From positions 21,825-85,824 of the forward strand of contig JACRPL010000009.1 of NCBI GenBank assembly GCA_016223245.1: 64,000 bases of DNA, in the 5' to 3' direction. The notes below the pieces were generated by a model. It did no database searches. It was not told where the DNA came from and saw only the letters and a program-made list of their open reading frames with translations. This DNA comes from Candidatus Saganbacteria bacterium. Its GTDB lineage: Bacteria; Margulisbacteria; WOR-1; XYC2-FULL-46-14; XYC2-FULL-37-10. The position numbers and the translations under genes were made by a program. Shown in pieces: positions 47,309 through 56,716 of the stretch (positions are counted from its first letter, which is position 1; each line of letters opens with the position of its first letter).

Positions 47309-49321
47309 ATGAAACCTTTAGAGAAGCTATCATTTTTTGAAAAAATCAAAAGGACCTTTATCGGAGAAGCCAGAAATCCCATCGACCAAGCAACTATGCA
47401 CAATATCTCATTGGTCGCTTTTTTTGCCTGGGTAGGGCTTGGAGCGGACGGATTGTCATCTTCCTGTTACGGCCCTGAAGAAATATTTTTAGCTTTAGGG
47501 TCGCATCATTATTTGGGTCTGATCGTTGCTTTGGCGTCTGCCGCTACAATTATTATAATCAGCGCGAGCTATTCCCAAATAATCGAGCTTTTCCCAAATG
47601 GCGGCGGCGCGTATTTTGTCGCAAGCAAGCTTTTGTCGCCAAAAATTGGGATGATCGCCGGAAGCGCTTTGCTTATCGACTATATTCTAACAATTACAAT
47701 ATCTGTCGCTAGCGGAGCCGATGCGTTTTTTAGCTTTTTACCGCCAAACTTTATCATCTTTAAGCTTGGTTTTGCAGTCTTAATTTTACTTGTCCTAATT
47801 ATCTTGAATTTAAGGGGAGTCAAAGAATCTGTTGCCATATTAATGCCAATATTCTTGACTTTTGTCGTAACGCACGCGCTGGTCATTATTTACGCTTTAA
47901 CAACGCATCTTTCGAATTTTTCGCAAGTTGTCTCCTCAACAAGATCCGATATTGGAAGTTCTGTCTCCGAGCTTGGGATATTCGGCGTGCTTTTCCTTCT
48001 TATGCGGGCATACAGTATGGGAGCAGGTACTTATACCGGTATTGAAGCCGTAAGCAACGGCCTTCCGATCCTTCGCGAACCACGAGTAAAGACCGGGAAA
48101 GCCACAATGCGATATATGTATATTTCCTTGTCGGCGATCGTATTGGGACTAATGTTTGCTTACACTTTATATCGGGTAGAACCCCAATTCGGCAAGACAT
48201 TGAACGCCGTATTATTTGAAAAAGTAACGACCGGATTTGGACTTCCCGGCGTGGTATTTGTCCTATTAGCTTTAATTTCCGAAGCCGCCATACTTTTTGT
48301 TGCGGCGCAAACAGGTTTCTTGGACGGGCCGAGAGTTATAGCAAATATGGCGGCAGACAGGTGGGTTCCTAAAAGATTCGCTCTTCTTTCGGATAGGCTT
48401 GTCACGATGAACGGTGTTTTGATCTTGGGTGTCGCGTCAACTTTGGTTTTAGTCTTGACCCGAGGATCGGTCCGTTTCCTCGTTGTTTTATACAGTATTA
48501 ATGTGTTCATAACTTTCTGCTTGTCACAAGCCGGAATGGTCAGGCATTGGTGGGAAGAAAAGTCAAATGGCGGCCAGTGGTTATCAAAAATAATGATAAA
48601 TGGGATCGGATTGATGTTAACTACCTTTATATTGGTCATGATGATCGTAATGAAATTTGACGAAGGCGGATGGATCACTCTTGCAATAACAGGGACGCTG
48701 ATCGTATTTATGATTATTGTCAAGAGGATATATGTAATGACCGATAAACAAGTCAGGCAATTGGATAGCATTGTAAATTTAGTGGAATCGACCCAGCTCA
48801 TACCTCAAATAACACCATGCAGCGATACGGTTTGTAAATATGACCCGAATGACAGGACAGCCGTAATTCTCGTAAAAGACTTTACAGGTGTAGGCATCAA
48901 AACAATTTTCAGTATTTTTAGGTCTTTCGGCAATACGTTCAAGAATTTTATTTTTGTCCAGGTGGGCTTGATAGATGCCGGAGCTTTTAGCAGCCATGAA
49001 GATATGGAGAAGGTCAAAAATAAAGTTGAAAAAGAAGTCCATCGATATATCGATCTCATGAAAAAGTACGGGTACCACGCGGAAGGTTTTGGCTTGTTTG
49101 GAACGGATACGGTGGAAGAAATATCGAACGTATCGGCTCAAATATTAAAGCGATATCCAAATGCGACGTTCTTTGGCGGGCAGATCGTGTTCCCTAACAA
49201 TGCATTTGTTTCAAAGATCCTGCACAATTACACCCTGTTTTCCATGCAGGAACGCCTTTATAAAGATGGCGTTCCTCTTTTCATCCTTCCAATTGAATTG
49301 ACAGCGCAAGTAAGGGACTGA
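47309..49321 (+). CDS. APC-superfamily permease, KimA-like
   Basis: 670 residues. About twelve membrane helices to residue ~480, then a ~190-residue soluble domain. GLGADGLSSSCYGPEEIFLA is the substrate-loop signature of the KimA/YdaO branch (K+ import) and of related amino-acid permeases; SQIIELFPNGGGAYFVASKL is the APC helix-3 motif. The cytoplasmic tail (IKTIFSIFRSFGNTFKNFIF) may be a regulatory domain. The stop overlaps the carA ATG, so this transporter is in one operon with carbamoyl-phosphate synthase. Substrate, K+ or an amino acid, is not settled. Confidence 0.78.
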   Translation: MKPLEKLSFFEKIKRTFIGEARNPIDQATMHNISLVAFFAWVGLGADGLSSSCYGPEEIFLALGSHHYLGLIVALASAATIIIISASYSQIIELFPNGGGAYFVASKLLSPKIGMIAGSALLIDYILTITISVASGADAFFSFLPPNFIIFKLGFAVLILLVLIILNLRGVKESVAILMPIFLTFVVTHALVIIYALTTHLSNFSQVVSSTRSDIGSSVSELGIFGVLFLLMRAYSMGAGTYTGIEAVSNGLPILREPRVKTGKATMRYMYISLSAIVLGLMFAYTLYRVEPQFGKTLNAVLFEKVTTGFGLPGVVFVLLALISEAAILFVAAQTGFLDGPRVIANMAADRWVPKRFALLSDRLVTMNGVLILGVASTLVLVLTRGSVRFLVVLYSINVFITFCLSQAGMVRHWWEEKSNGGQWLSKIMINGIGLMLTTFILVMMIVMKFDEGGWITLAITGTLIVFMIIVKRIYVMTDKQVRQLDSIVNLVESTQLIPQITPCSDTVCKYDPNDRTAVILVKDFTGVGIKTIFSIFRSFGNTFKNFIFVQVGLIDAGAFSSHEDMEKVKNKVEKEVHRYIDLMKKYGYHAEGFGLFGTDTVEEISNVSAQILKRYPNATFFGGQIVFPNNAFVSKILHNYTLFSMQERLYKDGVPLFILPIELTAQVRD

Positions 49322-50502
49322 TGAAAGCATTTCTCGCCTTAGAAGATGGAGCAGTTTTAACCGGCCAATCTTTTGGATACTGCGGCGCAGCCTCTGGAGA
49401 AGTCGTTTTCAACACAAGTTTGTCGGGCTACCAAGAGATATTGACTGATCCATCATACAAAGGCCAGATCGTCACCATGACTTATCCTCTTATCGGTAAT
49501 TACGGTACAAACGACGCGGATATCGAATCAATTACCCCTCAAGTAGAAGCTTTTATTGTCCGTGAAAATTCAAAGATCGCTTCAAATTTCCGAAGCAAAC
49601 TTAAACTCGATGAATATCTTCAAAAAAATAAAATTGTCGCGATCGAGGGGATCGATACTCGAATGGTCACGCGCAAATTAAGAATTAAGGGAGCCCTAAA
49701 AGGCTATATATCGACCACTGAATCGGATCCCGCAATACTTGTAGATAAAGCCAAGAAAAGTAAGGGAGTAGAGGGTGTCGATTTAGTAAAAGTCGTTACT
49801 TGCAAGAAGCCTTATCTCTGGAATGACTCGAAATATGCAGTTCTGCCCTCACCCTCATTCCCTCTCCCTGAGGGAGAGGGACGTCCCGAGCGACAGTCGA
49901 GGGACAGGGTGAGGGGGAGAGAAAAATATAACGTTGTAGCTTTTGATTATGGAGCCAAATTTAATATTTTCAACAGTCTTGTAAATGTGGGATGCAAAGT
50001 TACAGTGCTTCCTGCCACTGTAACCGCTGAAGAAGCACTATCTTGCAATCCCGATGGAATATTTTTATCTAACGGTCCTGCAGATCCTGCTGCAGTTACA
50101 TATGCGATCGCTACTATTAAAAAACTAATTGGCAAGAAACCGATCTTTGGAATATGCCTTGGCCACCAGCTTTTGGGATTAGCTTTAGGCGGGAAGACCT
50201 ACAAATTAAAATTCGGACATCATGGCGGCAACCAGCCAGTCATCGATCTCAAAACTCGTAAAGTTGCGATCACTGCCCAGAATCACGGATTTGCAGTTGA
50301 TATCGATTCGATTCCTAAAGGACAAGTTGAACTAACTCATATTAATTTGAACGATAATACGGTTGAGGGGATGAGACACCTTAAGCTTCCAATTTTTTCG
50401 GTCCAATATCATCCTGAAGCGGCTCCCGGGCCGCACGACGCTAGTTACCTTTTTGATGAGTTTGTGGAGATGATGGAAGCCCAAAAGATCAGCAGAATAT
50501 GA
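49321..50502 (+). CDS. carA: Carbamoyl-phosphate synthase small subunit, with palindromic insert
   Basis: 393 residues. N-terminal CPSase small domain (GAASGEVVFNTSLSGYQEIL) and a C-terminal class I amidotransferase with the nucleophile in FGICLGHQLLGLALG and the His/Glu pair in QYHPEAAPGPHD. It releases ammonia from glutamine for CarB. Residues ~175-198, at the join of the two domains, come from a 70-bp family B palindrome read in frame (PLPEGEGRPERQSRDRVRG). Since it falls in the interdomain linker and the frame is open, the enzyme is probably active. Confidence 0.92.
   Translation: MKAFLALEDGAVLTGQSFGYCGAASGEVVFNTSLSGYQEILTDPSYKGQIVTMTYPLIGNYGTNDADIESITPQVEAFIVRENSKIASNFRSKLKLDEYLQKNKIVAIEGIDTRMVTRKLRIKGALKGYISTTESDPAILVDKAKKSKGVEGVDLVKVVTCKKPYLWNDSKYAVLPSPSFPLPEGEGRPERQSRDRVRGREKYNVVAFDYGAKFNIFNSLVNVGCKVTVLPATVTAEEALSCNPDGIFLSNGPADPAAVTYAIATIKKLIGKKPIFGICLGHQLLGLALGGKTYKLKFGHHGGNQPVIDLKTRKVAITAQNHGFAVDIDSIPKGQVELTHINLNDNTVEGMRHLKLPIFSVQYHPEAAPGPHDASYLFDEFVEMMEAQKISRI
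49846..49915. repeat. Family B palindrome inside carA
   Basis: CCCTCACCCTC (49846-49856) and GGGTGAGGG (49907-49915) enclose a CCCTCTCCC/GGGAGAGGG hairpin. The outer arms match those of the element between the two permease genes at 12553-12702. Confidence 0.85.
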
Positions 50503-51887
50503 AAACAAAATACTTATCGAAATTAATTGGCGCAAGCGAATCAACCGGCATTGAATGGAAGCAATCGCTGTCAGAGATAAATGAAATTATACAAACGGCG
50601 GTGGCTTTTGCGAATACCGATGGTGGTCGAATATTTGTTGGGATATCCCCTGAAGGCAAGGTGCTTGGCGTTCAAACAGGTAAAGGCACTATAGAAAAAT
50701 TAGTCAATCAGATCGCCCAAAATACCGACCCAAAACTCCATCCCAAAGTAAGCGTCAGGAAAATATGCGGAAGGGAAACAATCATTCTTGAGATAAAAGA
50801 ATCCCGCGACCATTTGGTTTTGGCGTTTGGCCGGCCTTATAAACGCGTGGGAAAATCATCAATAAGGATAAGCAAGGACGAATATGAACGAACAATTATT
50901 GATAAGAATAAAGATCAAATTCGTTTTGACAGCCAGGTTTGCAAAGGCGCGGCACTAAAAAATATCGACCGAAATTTGATCAGGGAATTCATTGTTAAAG
51001 GGAAAACCGAGCGTGGATTGGATTTAAGCGAGAGAATGTCGGTTAAGGAAGTTTTGACGAAACTCAAGCTTTTAAAAAAGAGTAAGCTTACTAATTCCGC
51101 TATTCTCTTATTTGACTCCCCGCATAATTTTTATCCGCAATGCGAATTGAAATGCCTACGGTTCAAGGGGTTGGATGCAACAGAAGACATGTTGGATTTT
51201 AAAACGATTTTTGGAAGTATTATCAGCCAAATGCAGGAAGCGGAAAAGTTCATTTTTAATCATATCACTCTTTCTGCCTGGATCGAATCGGGGAAGTTGG
51301 AACGACAGGAGAAATGGGAATATCCGCCAAAAGCTATTCGTGAGGCTTTGGCTAATGCGATCGCACACAGGGATTATTTGTCCACAGCTAATGTCCAGGT
51401 TAGAATTTTTGATGACAGGATCGAATTCTGGAATCCGGGGAGATTGCCGGAAGGTTGGACGACAGAAACTTTGACGAGGAAGCATAAATCTCTGCCGCAA
51501 AATCCGCTGATTGCCAAGCAATTTTTTTGGATTAAGTATGTTGAAGAAGTTGGTTCGGGTACGAATAAAATAGTACGATGGTGCCGCGAGTGGGGTTTGC
51601 CGGATCCGGTTTTCGAGTATACGGGATCAAGCATCGTTGTGACGCTAAAAAAAGCCAAAAAACCAATTGGAGAAAAGAGTCGGAAAACTAGGGAGAAAAC
51701 TAGGGAGAAAACTAGGGAGAAAATACTGCGACTGATAAAGAATGATCCAGCGATAACGACTCTGGCGATTGCCGAAGAATCGAAGCTGACGATTAAAGGG
51801 GTAGAATGGAATATTAATAAAATGAAGAAAGAAGGGCTTATTAAGCGCGTTGGCCCGGATAAGGGCGGACATTGGGAAATTATATAA
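50499..51887 (+). CDS. AlbA_2/Schlafen-type putative DNA-binding regulator
   Basis: 462 residues. AlbA_2 domain (~15-125: STGIEWKQSLSEINEIIQTA, AFANTDGGRIFVGIS), an HATPase_c_4-like domain (~270-370: PPKAIREALANAIAHRDY, FWNPGRLPEG) and a C-terminal winged helix (~410-462: ITTLAIAEESKLTIKGVEWN). Three copies of K-T-R-E (residues ~395-408) come from a 12-bp tandem repeat. Its ATG overlaps the carA stop, placing it between carA and carB. Such proteins are often labelled transcriptional regulators or RecG-like; targets are unknown. Confidence 0.8.
   Translation: MKTKYLSKLIGASESTGIEWKQSLSEINEIIQTAVAFANTDGGRIFVGISPEGKVLGVQTGKGTIEKLVNQIAQNTDPKLHPKVSVRKICGRETIILEIKESRDHLVLAFGRPYKRVGKSSIRISKDEYERTIIDKNKDQIRFDSQVCKGAALKNIDRNLIREFIVKGKTERGLDLSERMSVKEVLTKLKLLKKSKLTNSAILLFDSPHNFYPQCELKCLRFKGLDATEDMLDFKTIFGSIISQMQEAEKFIFNHITLSAWIESGKLERQEKWEYPPKAIREALANAIAHRDYLSTANVQVRIFDDRIEFWNPGRLPEGWTTETLTRKHKSLPQNPLIAKQFFWIKYVEEVGSGTNKIVRWCREWGLPDPVFEYTGSSIVVTLKKAKKPIGEKSRKTREKTREKTREKILRLIKNDPAITTLAIAEESKLTIKGVEWNINKMKKEGLIKRVGPDKGGHWEII
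51684..51725. repeat. 12-bp tandem repeat
   Basis: Three and a half copies of AAAACTAGGGAG, in frame in the AlbA_2 gene, encoding repeated K-T-R-E. A slippage-prone site between the ATPase-like and winged-helix domains. Confidence 0.85.
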
Positions 51888-51890
51888 TTT

Positions 51891-51956
51891 GGAAACCGCG
51901 ACGTCCATTCCCCGTAGCAGTGCTACTGCGAAGGATGAATTTAGTCACAGGTTTCC
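51891..51956. repeat. Hairpin element before carB, related to family A ends
   Basis: GGAAACC (51891-51897) pairs with GGTTTCC (51950-51956). An inner GTAGCA.TGCTAC stem lies at the centre. The ends resemble family A copy 3, but the core is different. It fills the 84-base gap before carB. Confidence 0.65.
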
Positions 51957-51971
51957 CGAGAGGATAAAAAG

Positions 51972-54900
51972 TTGCCAAAGCGTAATGATATAAAAAAAAT
52001 AATGATAATCGGTGCGGGGCCGATAATAATCGGCCAAGCATGCGAGTTTGATTACTCGGGCTCTCAAGCTTGCAAAGCCCTAAAAGAAGAAGGCTATGAA
52101 GTAATACTTATTAATTCGAACCCTGCAACTATCATGACCGATCCGGATACCGCCGACAGAACATATATTGAGCCAATTACCGTTGAAATGTGCTGTAAGA
52201 TAATTGAAAAAGAAAGACCGGATGCTATCCTTCCAACAATTGGCGGGCAAACTGCTCTAAATACGGCGATAGGCGTTGCAGAAACCGGAATTCTGGAAAA
52301 ATATAAAATTGAAATGATCGGCGCCGATGTAGAAGCGATCAAGAAAGCCGAAGACCGCGAACTATTTAAAAAAGCTATGCAAGACGCGGGCCTCGATCTT
52401 CCAAAAAGTTCATTTGCAAAAACTATGACGGAAGCTATGAAAGCTGTCGTTGAAGTCGGACTTCCGGTTATTATCCGAGCAAGCTTTACGCTTGGCGGAA
52501 CAGGGTCTCATGTAGCCCGCACAATGGATGAATTCACAGCGGCGGCAAAGCGCGGCCTTGACCTTTCTCCAATATCCGAAATTTTAGTTGAAGAAGACCT
52601 AACCGGCTGGAAAGAATACGAACTCGAAGTCATGCGCGACAAAAAAGACAATGTCGTTATAATTTGTTCGATCGAAAATATCGATGCAATGGGCGTTCAC
52701 ACAGGAGATTCTATAACTGTTGCTCCTCAACAAACATTAACAGATGTCGAATACCAAAAAATGCGAGACCAGAGCCTAGCCGCGATCCGTGCCATCGGAG
52801 TTGAAACCGGCGGAAGCAATGTGCAGTTTGCCGTAAATCCCGTAAATGGCCGCATGGTAATAATTGAGATGAATCCTCGTGTATCAAGGTCGTCAGCCTT
52901 AGCATCAAAAGCTACGGGATTTCCTATCGCAAAAATTGCAGCAAAATTGGCCGTTGGATATTCTTTAGATGAAATAAGAAATGATATTACAAAAGTAACT
53001 CCCGCGTCGTTTGAACCGACGATCGATTATTGCGTGGTCAAGATCCCGCGATTTACATTCGAAAAATTCCCCGATGCAGAAGCTGTTCTTGGGACTTCAA
53101 TGAAATCAGTCGGCGAAACAATGGCTATCGGCAGAACATTTAAAGAAGCTCTCCAAAAAGGCCTTCGATCGCTGGAAATTGGCCGCGCAGGCTTTGGCGC
53201 CGACGGCAAAGATCCAATAAACGAAGCCTTGCTTATCGAAAAGCTAACAAAGCCAAATGATATAAGAATATTTTATGTGAAGCATGCCATTCAAAAAGGC
53301 ATGACGATCGAAGAATTACATAAGCTTACGCATTACGATCCATGGTTCCTTCAGAATATGAAAGAAATTGTCGAAGAAGAGGCGACGATAAAGGGTCAAG
53401 GGGCAGGGGTCATGGAAGACAAAGATGCCATTTACCGCGCGAAACAATTCGGGTTCTCCGATAGACAGCTCGCGCATCTGGTTGGTTCAAATGAGATCAC
53501 TGTCCGAGAAAAAAGGCAAAAGCTTGGTGTGAATGCCGTCTTCAAATTAGTCGATACATGCGCCGCGGAATTTGAAGCATATACTCCATATTATTATTCA
53601 ACGTATGAAACCGAGAACGAAGTAAAGCGTTCAAAAAAGAAAAAAATAATGATCCTAGGCGGCGGCCCTAACAGGATAGGGCAGGGGATCGAATTTGATT
53701 ATTGTTGCGTCCATGCGAGCTTTGCACTCCGTGAAGTCGGGATTGAATCGATCATGGTCAATTCAAATCCTGAAACGGTATCGACCGACTACGATACATC
53801 CGATAGATTGTATTTTGAACCGTTAACGCGTGAAGATGTATTAAATATTATCGATAACGAAAAACCAAACGGCGTCATAGTACAGTTTGGAGGACAAACG
53901 CCGCTTAATCTTGCACAAACCCTAAAGAAAGCAGGCGTTAAAATAATCGGCACCTCCCCTGAATCGATAGACAAAGCCGAAGACCGCAAACGATTTGCCA
54001 AGATGCTTAGAAAATTAAAATTGAACCAAACGGAGAACGGAACAGCTCTTTCAAAAGAGGAAGCCAAAAAGATCGCCAAAAAGATCGGCTACCCTGTATT
54101 AGTTAGGCCTTCTTATGTTTTGGGCGGACGCGCAATGCGATTGGTTTTTGACGAAACCGAGCTTGAGGATTTTATGACGAACGCGGTTTCTGTTTCATCC
54201 GACCATCCCGTATTGATCGATAAATTCTTGGAAGACGCGATCGAAGTCGATGTTGACGCGGTATCCGACGGGAAAGATACGATCGTCTGTGGAATAATGG
54301 AACATATCGAAGAGGCGGGGATCCACTCGGGAGATTCAGCCTGCGTCATTCCCCCATTCTCACTTTCAACAGAAGTCATACAAACTATAAAAGAAAATAC
54401 ATATGCCATGGCCAAAGAATTAAAAGTCATAGGCCTTATGAATGTCCAATTCGCGGTTAAAAATGACAAAGTATTTGTTCTGGAAGTAAATCCTCGCGCA
54501 TCGCGAACCGTTCCATATGTTTCAAAAGCGACAGGAATTCCATGGGCCAAAGTCGCAACAAAAGCGATGGTTGGTAAATCATTAAAGTCACAAGGCGTTA
54601 TAGAAGTTGAGATCAAACATATCGCTGTTAAAGAGGCTGTTCTTCCTTTTAATCGATTTCCTGGAGTTGATGCGGTATTGGGTCCCGAGATGAAATCAAC
54701 GGGCGAGGTTATGGGAATAGACGATGACTTTGGCGCGGCATTCATGAAGAGCCAGATCGCGGCGGGACAAAATCTAAAACTTGAAGGAACCGTATTTGTT
54801 TCGGTCAACAATAAAGACAAAAGAAATATTGTTTATGTCGTTAAAAGGCTTGTAGATCTTGGATATTCGATCGTCGCAACTGTCGGTACAGCGAAAGTAT

Positions 54901-55187
54901 TAAAGAAGAACGGGATCAAAGTCCGCGAAGTTGAAAAGCTAAGCGAAGGGCATCCTGGCATTTTGGATTTTATTAATAAGAACCAGATCTCGCTTATTAT
55001 TAATACTCCCGGCGGCAGGCAAACAAGAATAGATGAAGCAAAGATCAGGTCAGCTGTTGTCATGCAGGGGATTCCGCTTATTACAACGCTATCCGGCGCG
55101 CAAGCGTCGATCAACGGTATAGAAGCTGCAAAAAAGAGAGGTTTTGAAGTTAAAGCCCTGCAGGATTACCACACAAAAACTGCTTGA
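51972..55187 (+). CDS. carB: Carbamoyl-phosphate synthase large subunit
   Basis: 1,071 residues, full length. Two homologous ATP-grasp halves (first from ~1-400, second from ~550-935), an oligomerisation domain between and a C-terminal MGS-like allosteric domain (~940-1071). [20 protein letters not shown] and [20 protein letters not shown] are the paired N-terminal motifs. It makes carbamoyl phosphate for pyrimidines and arginine with CarA. TTG start at 51972 with GAGGA before it. Separated from carA by the AlbA_2 gene, an uncommon order. Confidence 0.95.
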   Translation: MPKRNDIKKIMIIGAGPIIIGQACEFDYSGSQACKALKEEGYEVILINSNPATIMTDPDTADRTYIEPITVEMCCKIIEKERPDAILPTIGGQTALNTAIGVAETGILEKYKIEMIGADVEAIKKAEDRELFKKAMQDAGLDLPKSSFAKTMTEAMKAVVEVGLPVIIRASFTLGGTGSHVARTMDEFTAAAKRGLDLSPISEILVEEDLTGWKEYELEVMRDKKDNVVIICSIENIDAMGVHTGDSITVAPQQTLTDVEYQKMRDQSLAAIRAIGVETGGSNVQFAVNPVNGRMVIIEMNPRVSRSSALASKATGFPIAKIAAKLAVGYSLDEIRNDITKVTPASFEPTIDYCVVKIPRFTFEKFPDAEAVLGTSMKSVGETMAIGRTFKEALQKGLRSLEIGRAGFGADGKDPINEALLIEKLTKPNDIRIFYVKHAIQKGMTIEELHKLTHYDPWFLQNMKEIVEEEATIKGQGAGVMEDKDAIYRAKQFGFSDRQLAHLVGSNEITVREKRQKLGVNAVFKLVDTCAAEFEAYTPYYYSTYETENEVKRSKKKKIMILGGGPNRIGQGIEFDYCCVHASFALREVGIESIMVNSNPETVSTDYDTSDRLYFEPLTREDVLNIIDNEKPNGVIVQFGGQTPLNLAQTLKKAGVKIIGTSPESIDKAEDRKRFAKMLRKLKLNQTENGTALSKEEAKKIAKKIGYPVLVRPSYVLGGRAMRLVFDETELEDFMTNAVSVSSDHPVLIDKFLEDAIEVDVDAVSDGKDTIVCGIMEHIEEAGIHSGDSACVIPPFSLSTEVIQTIKENTYAMAKELKVIGLMNVQFAVKNDKVFVLEVNPRASRTVPYVSKATGIPWAKVATKAMVGKSLKSQGVIEVEIKHIAVKEAVLPFNRFPGVDAVLGPEMKSTGEVMGIDDDFGAAFMKSQIAAGQNLKLEGTVFVSVNNKDKRNIVYVVKRLVDLGYSIVATVGTAKVLKKNGIKVREVEKLSEGHPGILDFINKNQISLIINTPGGRQTRIDEAKIRSAVVMQGIPLITTLSGAQASINGIEAAKKRGFEVKALQDYHTKTA

Positions 55188-55212
55188 CAAGATATGCTTG
55201 CTATGGTATTAT
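55184..55212 (+). promoter_or_regulatory. Promoter TTGACA-N17-TATTAT for the RRM gene
   Basis: TTGACA (55184-55189) overlaps the carB stop codon; TATTAT at 55207-55212, spacer 17. The transcript would begin near 55219, leaving a leader of about 137 bases. Confidence 0.75.
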
Positions 55213-55218
55213 TTCTAT

Positions 55219-55355
55219 AGGTCGAAGTTAATGGTAAATGTACATACAAGTTACATTGAGAACACAAGGATCTGCACCTACGTTGCGAGTTCCCTCAATT
55301 TTAGGGTCTCTTTCCCCATTAATAGCAGAAAAAAAATTCTAGGAGAAACACACAC
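55219..55355 (+). other. Long 5' leader of the RRM protein gene
   Basis: 137 bases without an open frame between the predicted transcript start and the ATG, in a window where most leaders are short or absent. It ends in AGGAG followed by ACACACAC. A cold-responsive or autoregulated leader is plausible by analogy with other bacterial RNA-binding protein genes; no specific fold could be fixed by eye. Confidence 0.4.
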
Positions 55356-55676
55356 ATGAAAAGTTTATTTGTAGGTAATTTGCCTTGGTCCGTTACAGAC
55401 GCCGATCTTTCAGCGAAATTTTCTGAATTCGGGAATGTAATCTCAGCCAGGGTCGTAACCGATAAGTTTTCTGGCAAATCACGCGGATTTGGATTTGTTG
55501 ACATGGAAGATGCGGACGCAGAAAAGGCTATAGCAGGGATGTCCGGCTATAAGTGGAATGACCGCGAAGTTACAGTCAACGAAGCAAGACCAAAGACAGA
55601 AGGCGGCCCAAGACGCGAAGGTGGACCAAGACGCGATAGCGGAAGCGGCGGACGACGCGATTTTAATCGTTTCTAA
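55356..55676 (+). CDS. RRM-type RNA-binding protein
   Basis: 106 residues. A single RNA-recognition motif with RNP2 (LFVGNL, residues 4-9) and RNP1 (KSRGFGFVDM) followed by a Gly/Arg-rich tail (GGPRREGGPRRDSGSGGRR). Same architecture as cyanobacterial Rbp proteins, which bind mRNA in the cold. A single gene with its own promoter, a long leader and a rho-independent terminator. Confidence 0.93.
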   Translation: MKSLFVGNLPWSVTDADLSAKFSEFGNVISARVVTDKFSGKSRGFGFVDMEDADAEKAIAGMSGYKWNDREVTVNEARPKTEGGPRREGGPRRDSGSGGRRDFNRF

Positions 55677-55698
55677 GTCTTAATTTAGTCTAAATAAG

Positions 55699-55733
55699 AG
55701 TCCCGATCGCGAATAGCGCATCGGGACTTTTTG
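55699..55733 (+). terminator. Rho-independent terminator after the RRM gene
   Basis: AGTCCCGAT (55699-55707) pairs with ATCGGGACT (55720-55728), followed by TTTTTG. The clearest intrinsic terminator in the window. Confidence 0.85.
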
Positions 55734-55744
55734 TTTGCAATAAC

Positions 55745-56131
55745 GAGCAGGCCTATAAGCCGGATTCTGTTCCTCCTACGCCGAGGCTTCGGAGGAGATG
55801 ACCATCTGTCTTGCCTTTGCATTGCTGCAAAGATCTTTGCGGTCTACTCGAGATCATAACGCGCGGGCAGCGCTTTCTCTATTTGACCTTGCTCCAGGTG
55901 GGGTTTAGCACGTGACCGTCTCCGGTCAAACCGTCGTGAGCTCTTACCTCGCGTTTTCACCTTTGCCACTAAAGCTTTAGGCTCTAGTTCGGCCGTGTAT
56001 TTTCTGTGCCACTTTCCTTCGAGTTTCCTCGAGTTGCCGTTAGCAACCACCCTTGCCCTAGGAGTCCGGACTTTCCTCCCTGAGCGACGCCGCTTGCGGC
56101 GGAGTCGAACGGGCAATCATCCAGCCTGCTC
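55745..56131 (-). ncRNA. rnpB: RNase P RNA, class A
   Basis: About 387 bases on the minus strand, starting GAGCAGGCTGGATGATTGCC and ending in the pairing strand CCGGCTTATAGGCCTGCTC (P1). Conserved region I, AGGAAAGTCCGGACTCC (complement at 56060-56077), and the ACAGAA segment near the 3' end are exact. It is the catalytic RNA that removes 5' leaders from pre-tRNAs. TATAAT on the minus strand at 56139-56144 places transcription right at the first G. The protein-coding frame visible across it is a by-product. Confidence 0.95.
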
Positions 56132-56138
56132 ATATATT

Positions 56139-56144
56139 ATTATA
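56139..56144 (-). promoter_or_regulatory. -10 box of rnpB
   Basis: TATAAT on the minus strand, seven bases before the mature 5' end of RNase P RNA. The -35 region is weak. Confidence 0.6.
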
Positions 56145-56170
56145 CCAGATTTATATTGAAAAATGCTGAT

Positions 56171-56596
56171 TTATTTAGAAAACAAGGGCGAATCTTTCTT
56201 GTCATGCGCGTCAATCCCGATATTGGACAATAGATCCGCTTCTTTATTTTTCTCGCGAGCTATATGGACGGCTTTAAAATGTTTTAATTTTCCGGCTAAT
56301 CCCAATATTTGTGAGTGTAGAGGCTGGAGGCCTTCATTTTTGACCTTATATTCCCCTCGGATCTGCTTTATCAATAGTTCCGAATCGGCATAAAGTTCGA
56401 TATCGGATGCGCCGAGGATCAAGGCCTCTGTTATTCCTCTTAAACAGGCAGTATATTCGGCAATATTATTTGTAGAATGCCCGATATAATCGGCGATCTC
56501 GGATACGATCCTTCCGTTTTTTTTTATTACGATCCCGATCCCTGCAGGCCCCGGATTCCCCCGAGACGCACCGTCCGTAAATATTTGAACTTTCAT
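56171..56596 (-). CDS. RNase HI-family protein
   Basis: 141 residues from ATG 56596 (another ATG at 56605 is possible; neither has a clear ribosome site). Acidic catalytic residues are present: Asp in FTDGASRGNPGPAG, Glu in NNIAEYTACLRGI, Asp in LYADSELLIKQIRG and the last Asp in KNKEADLLSN. Belongs to the short bacterial/archaeal type (ribonuclease HI-like, used on RNA-DNA hybrids) that lacks the basic protrusion. Ends 40 bases from rnpB, same strand. Confidence 0.88.
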   Translation of the reverse strand: MKVQIFTDGASRGNPGPAGIGIVIKKNGRIVSEIADYIGHSTNNIAEYTACLRGITEALILGASDIELYADSELLIKQIRGEYKVKNEGLQPLHSQILGLAGKLKHFKAVHIAREKNKEADLLSNIGIDAHDKKDSPLFSK

Positions 56597-56631
56597 GATA
56601 TGCATTATCGCATAAAATCAATCGGCTTGCC

Positions 56632-56660
56632 TTGTCATTTGTGGCTGATTATGTTAATAT
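56632..56660 (+). promoter_or_regulatory. Promoter TTGTCA-N17-TAATAT for the pyrophosphatase
   Basis: TTGTCA (56632-56637) and TAATAT (56655-56660) with a 17-base spacer. Leader of about 50 bases. Confidence 0.6.
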
Positions 56661-56716
56661 TTTTTTTGCCTCACCAATGATAAAAAAAGATGAGGAAAAA
56701 GAAAGGAAGCGCAAAA

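Noticed and set aside
51684..51725. Possible CRISPR-like repeats
   Set aside because: Direct 12-bp tandem units without spacers, in frame in a gene. No CRISPR array or cas gene is visible anywhere in the window.
55844..56116. 90-codon Arg-rich frame across RNase P RNA
   Set aside because: The region is clearly rnpB; the frame exists because of its GC-rich helices.
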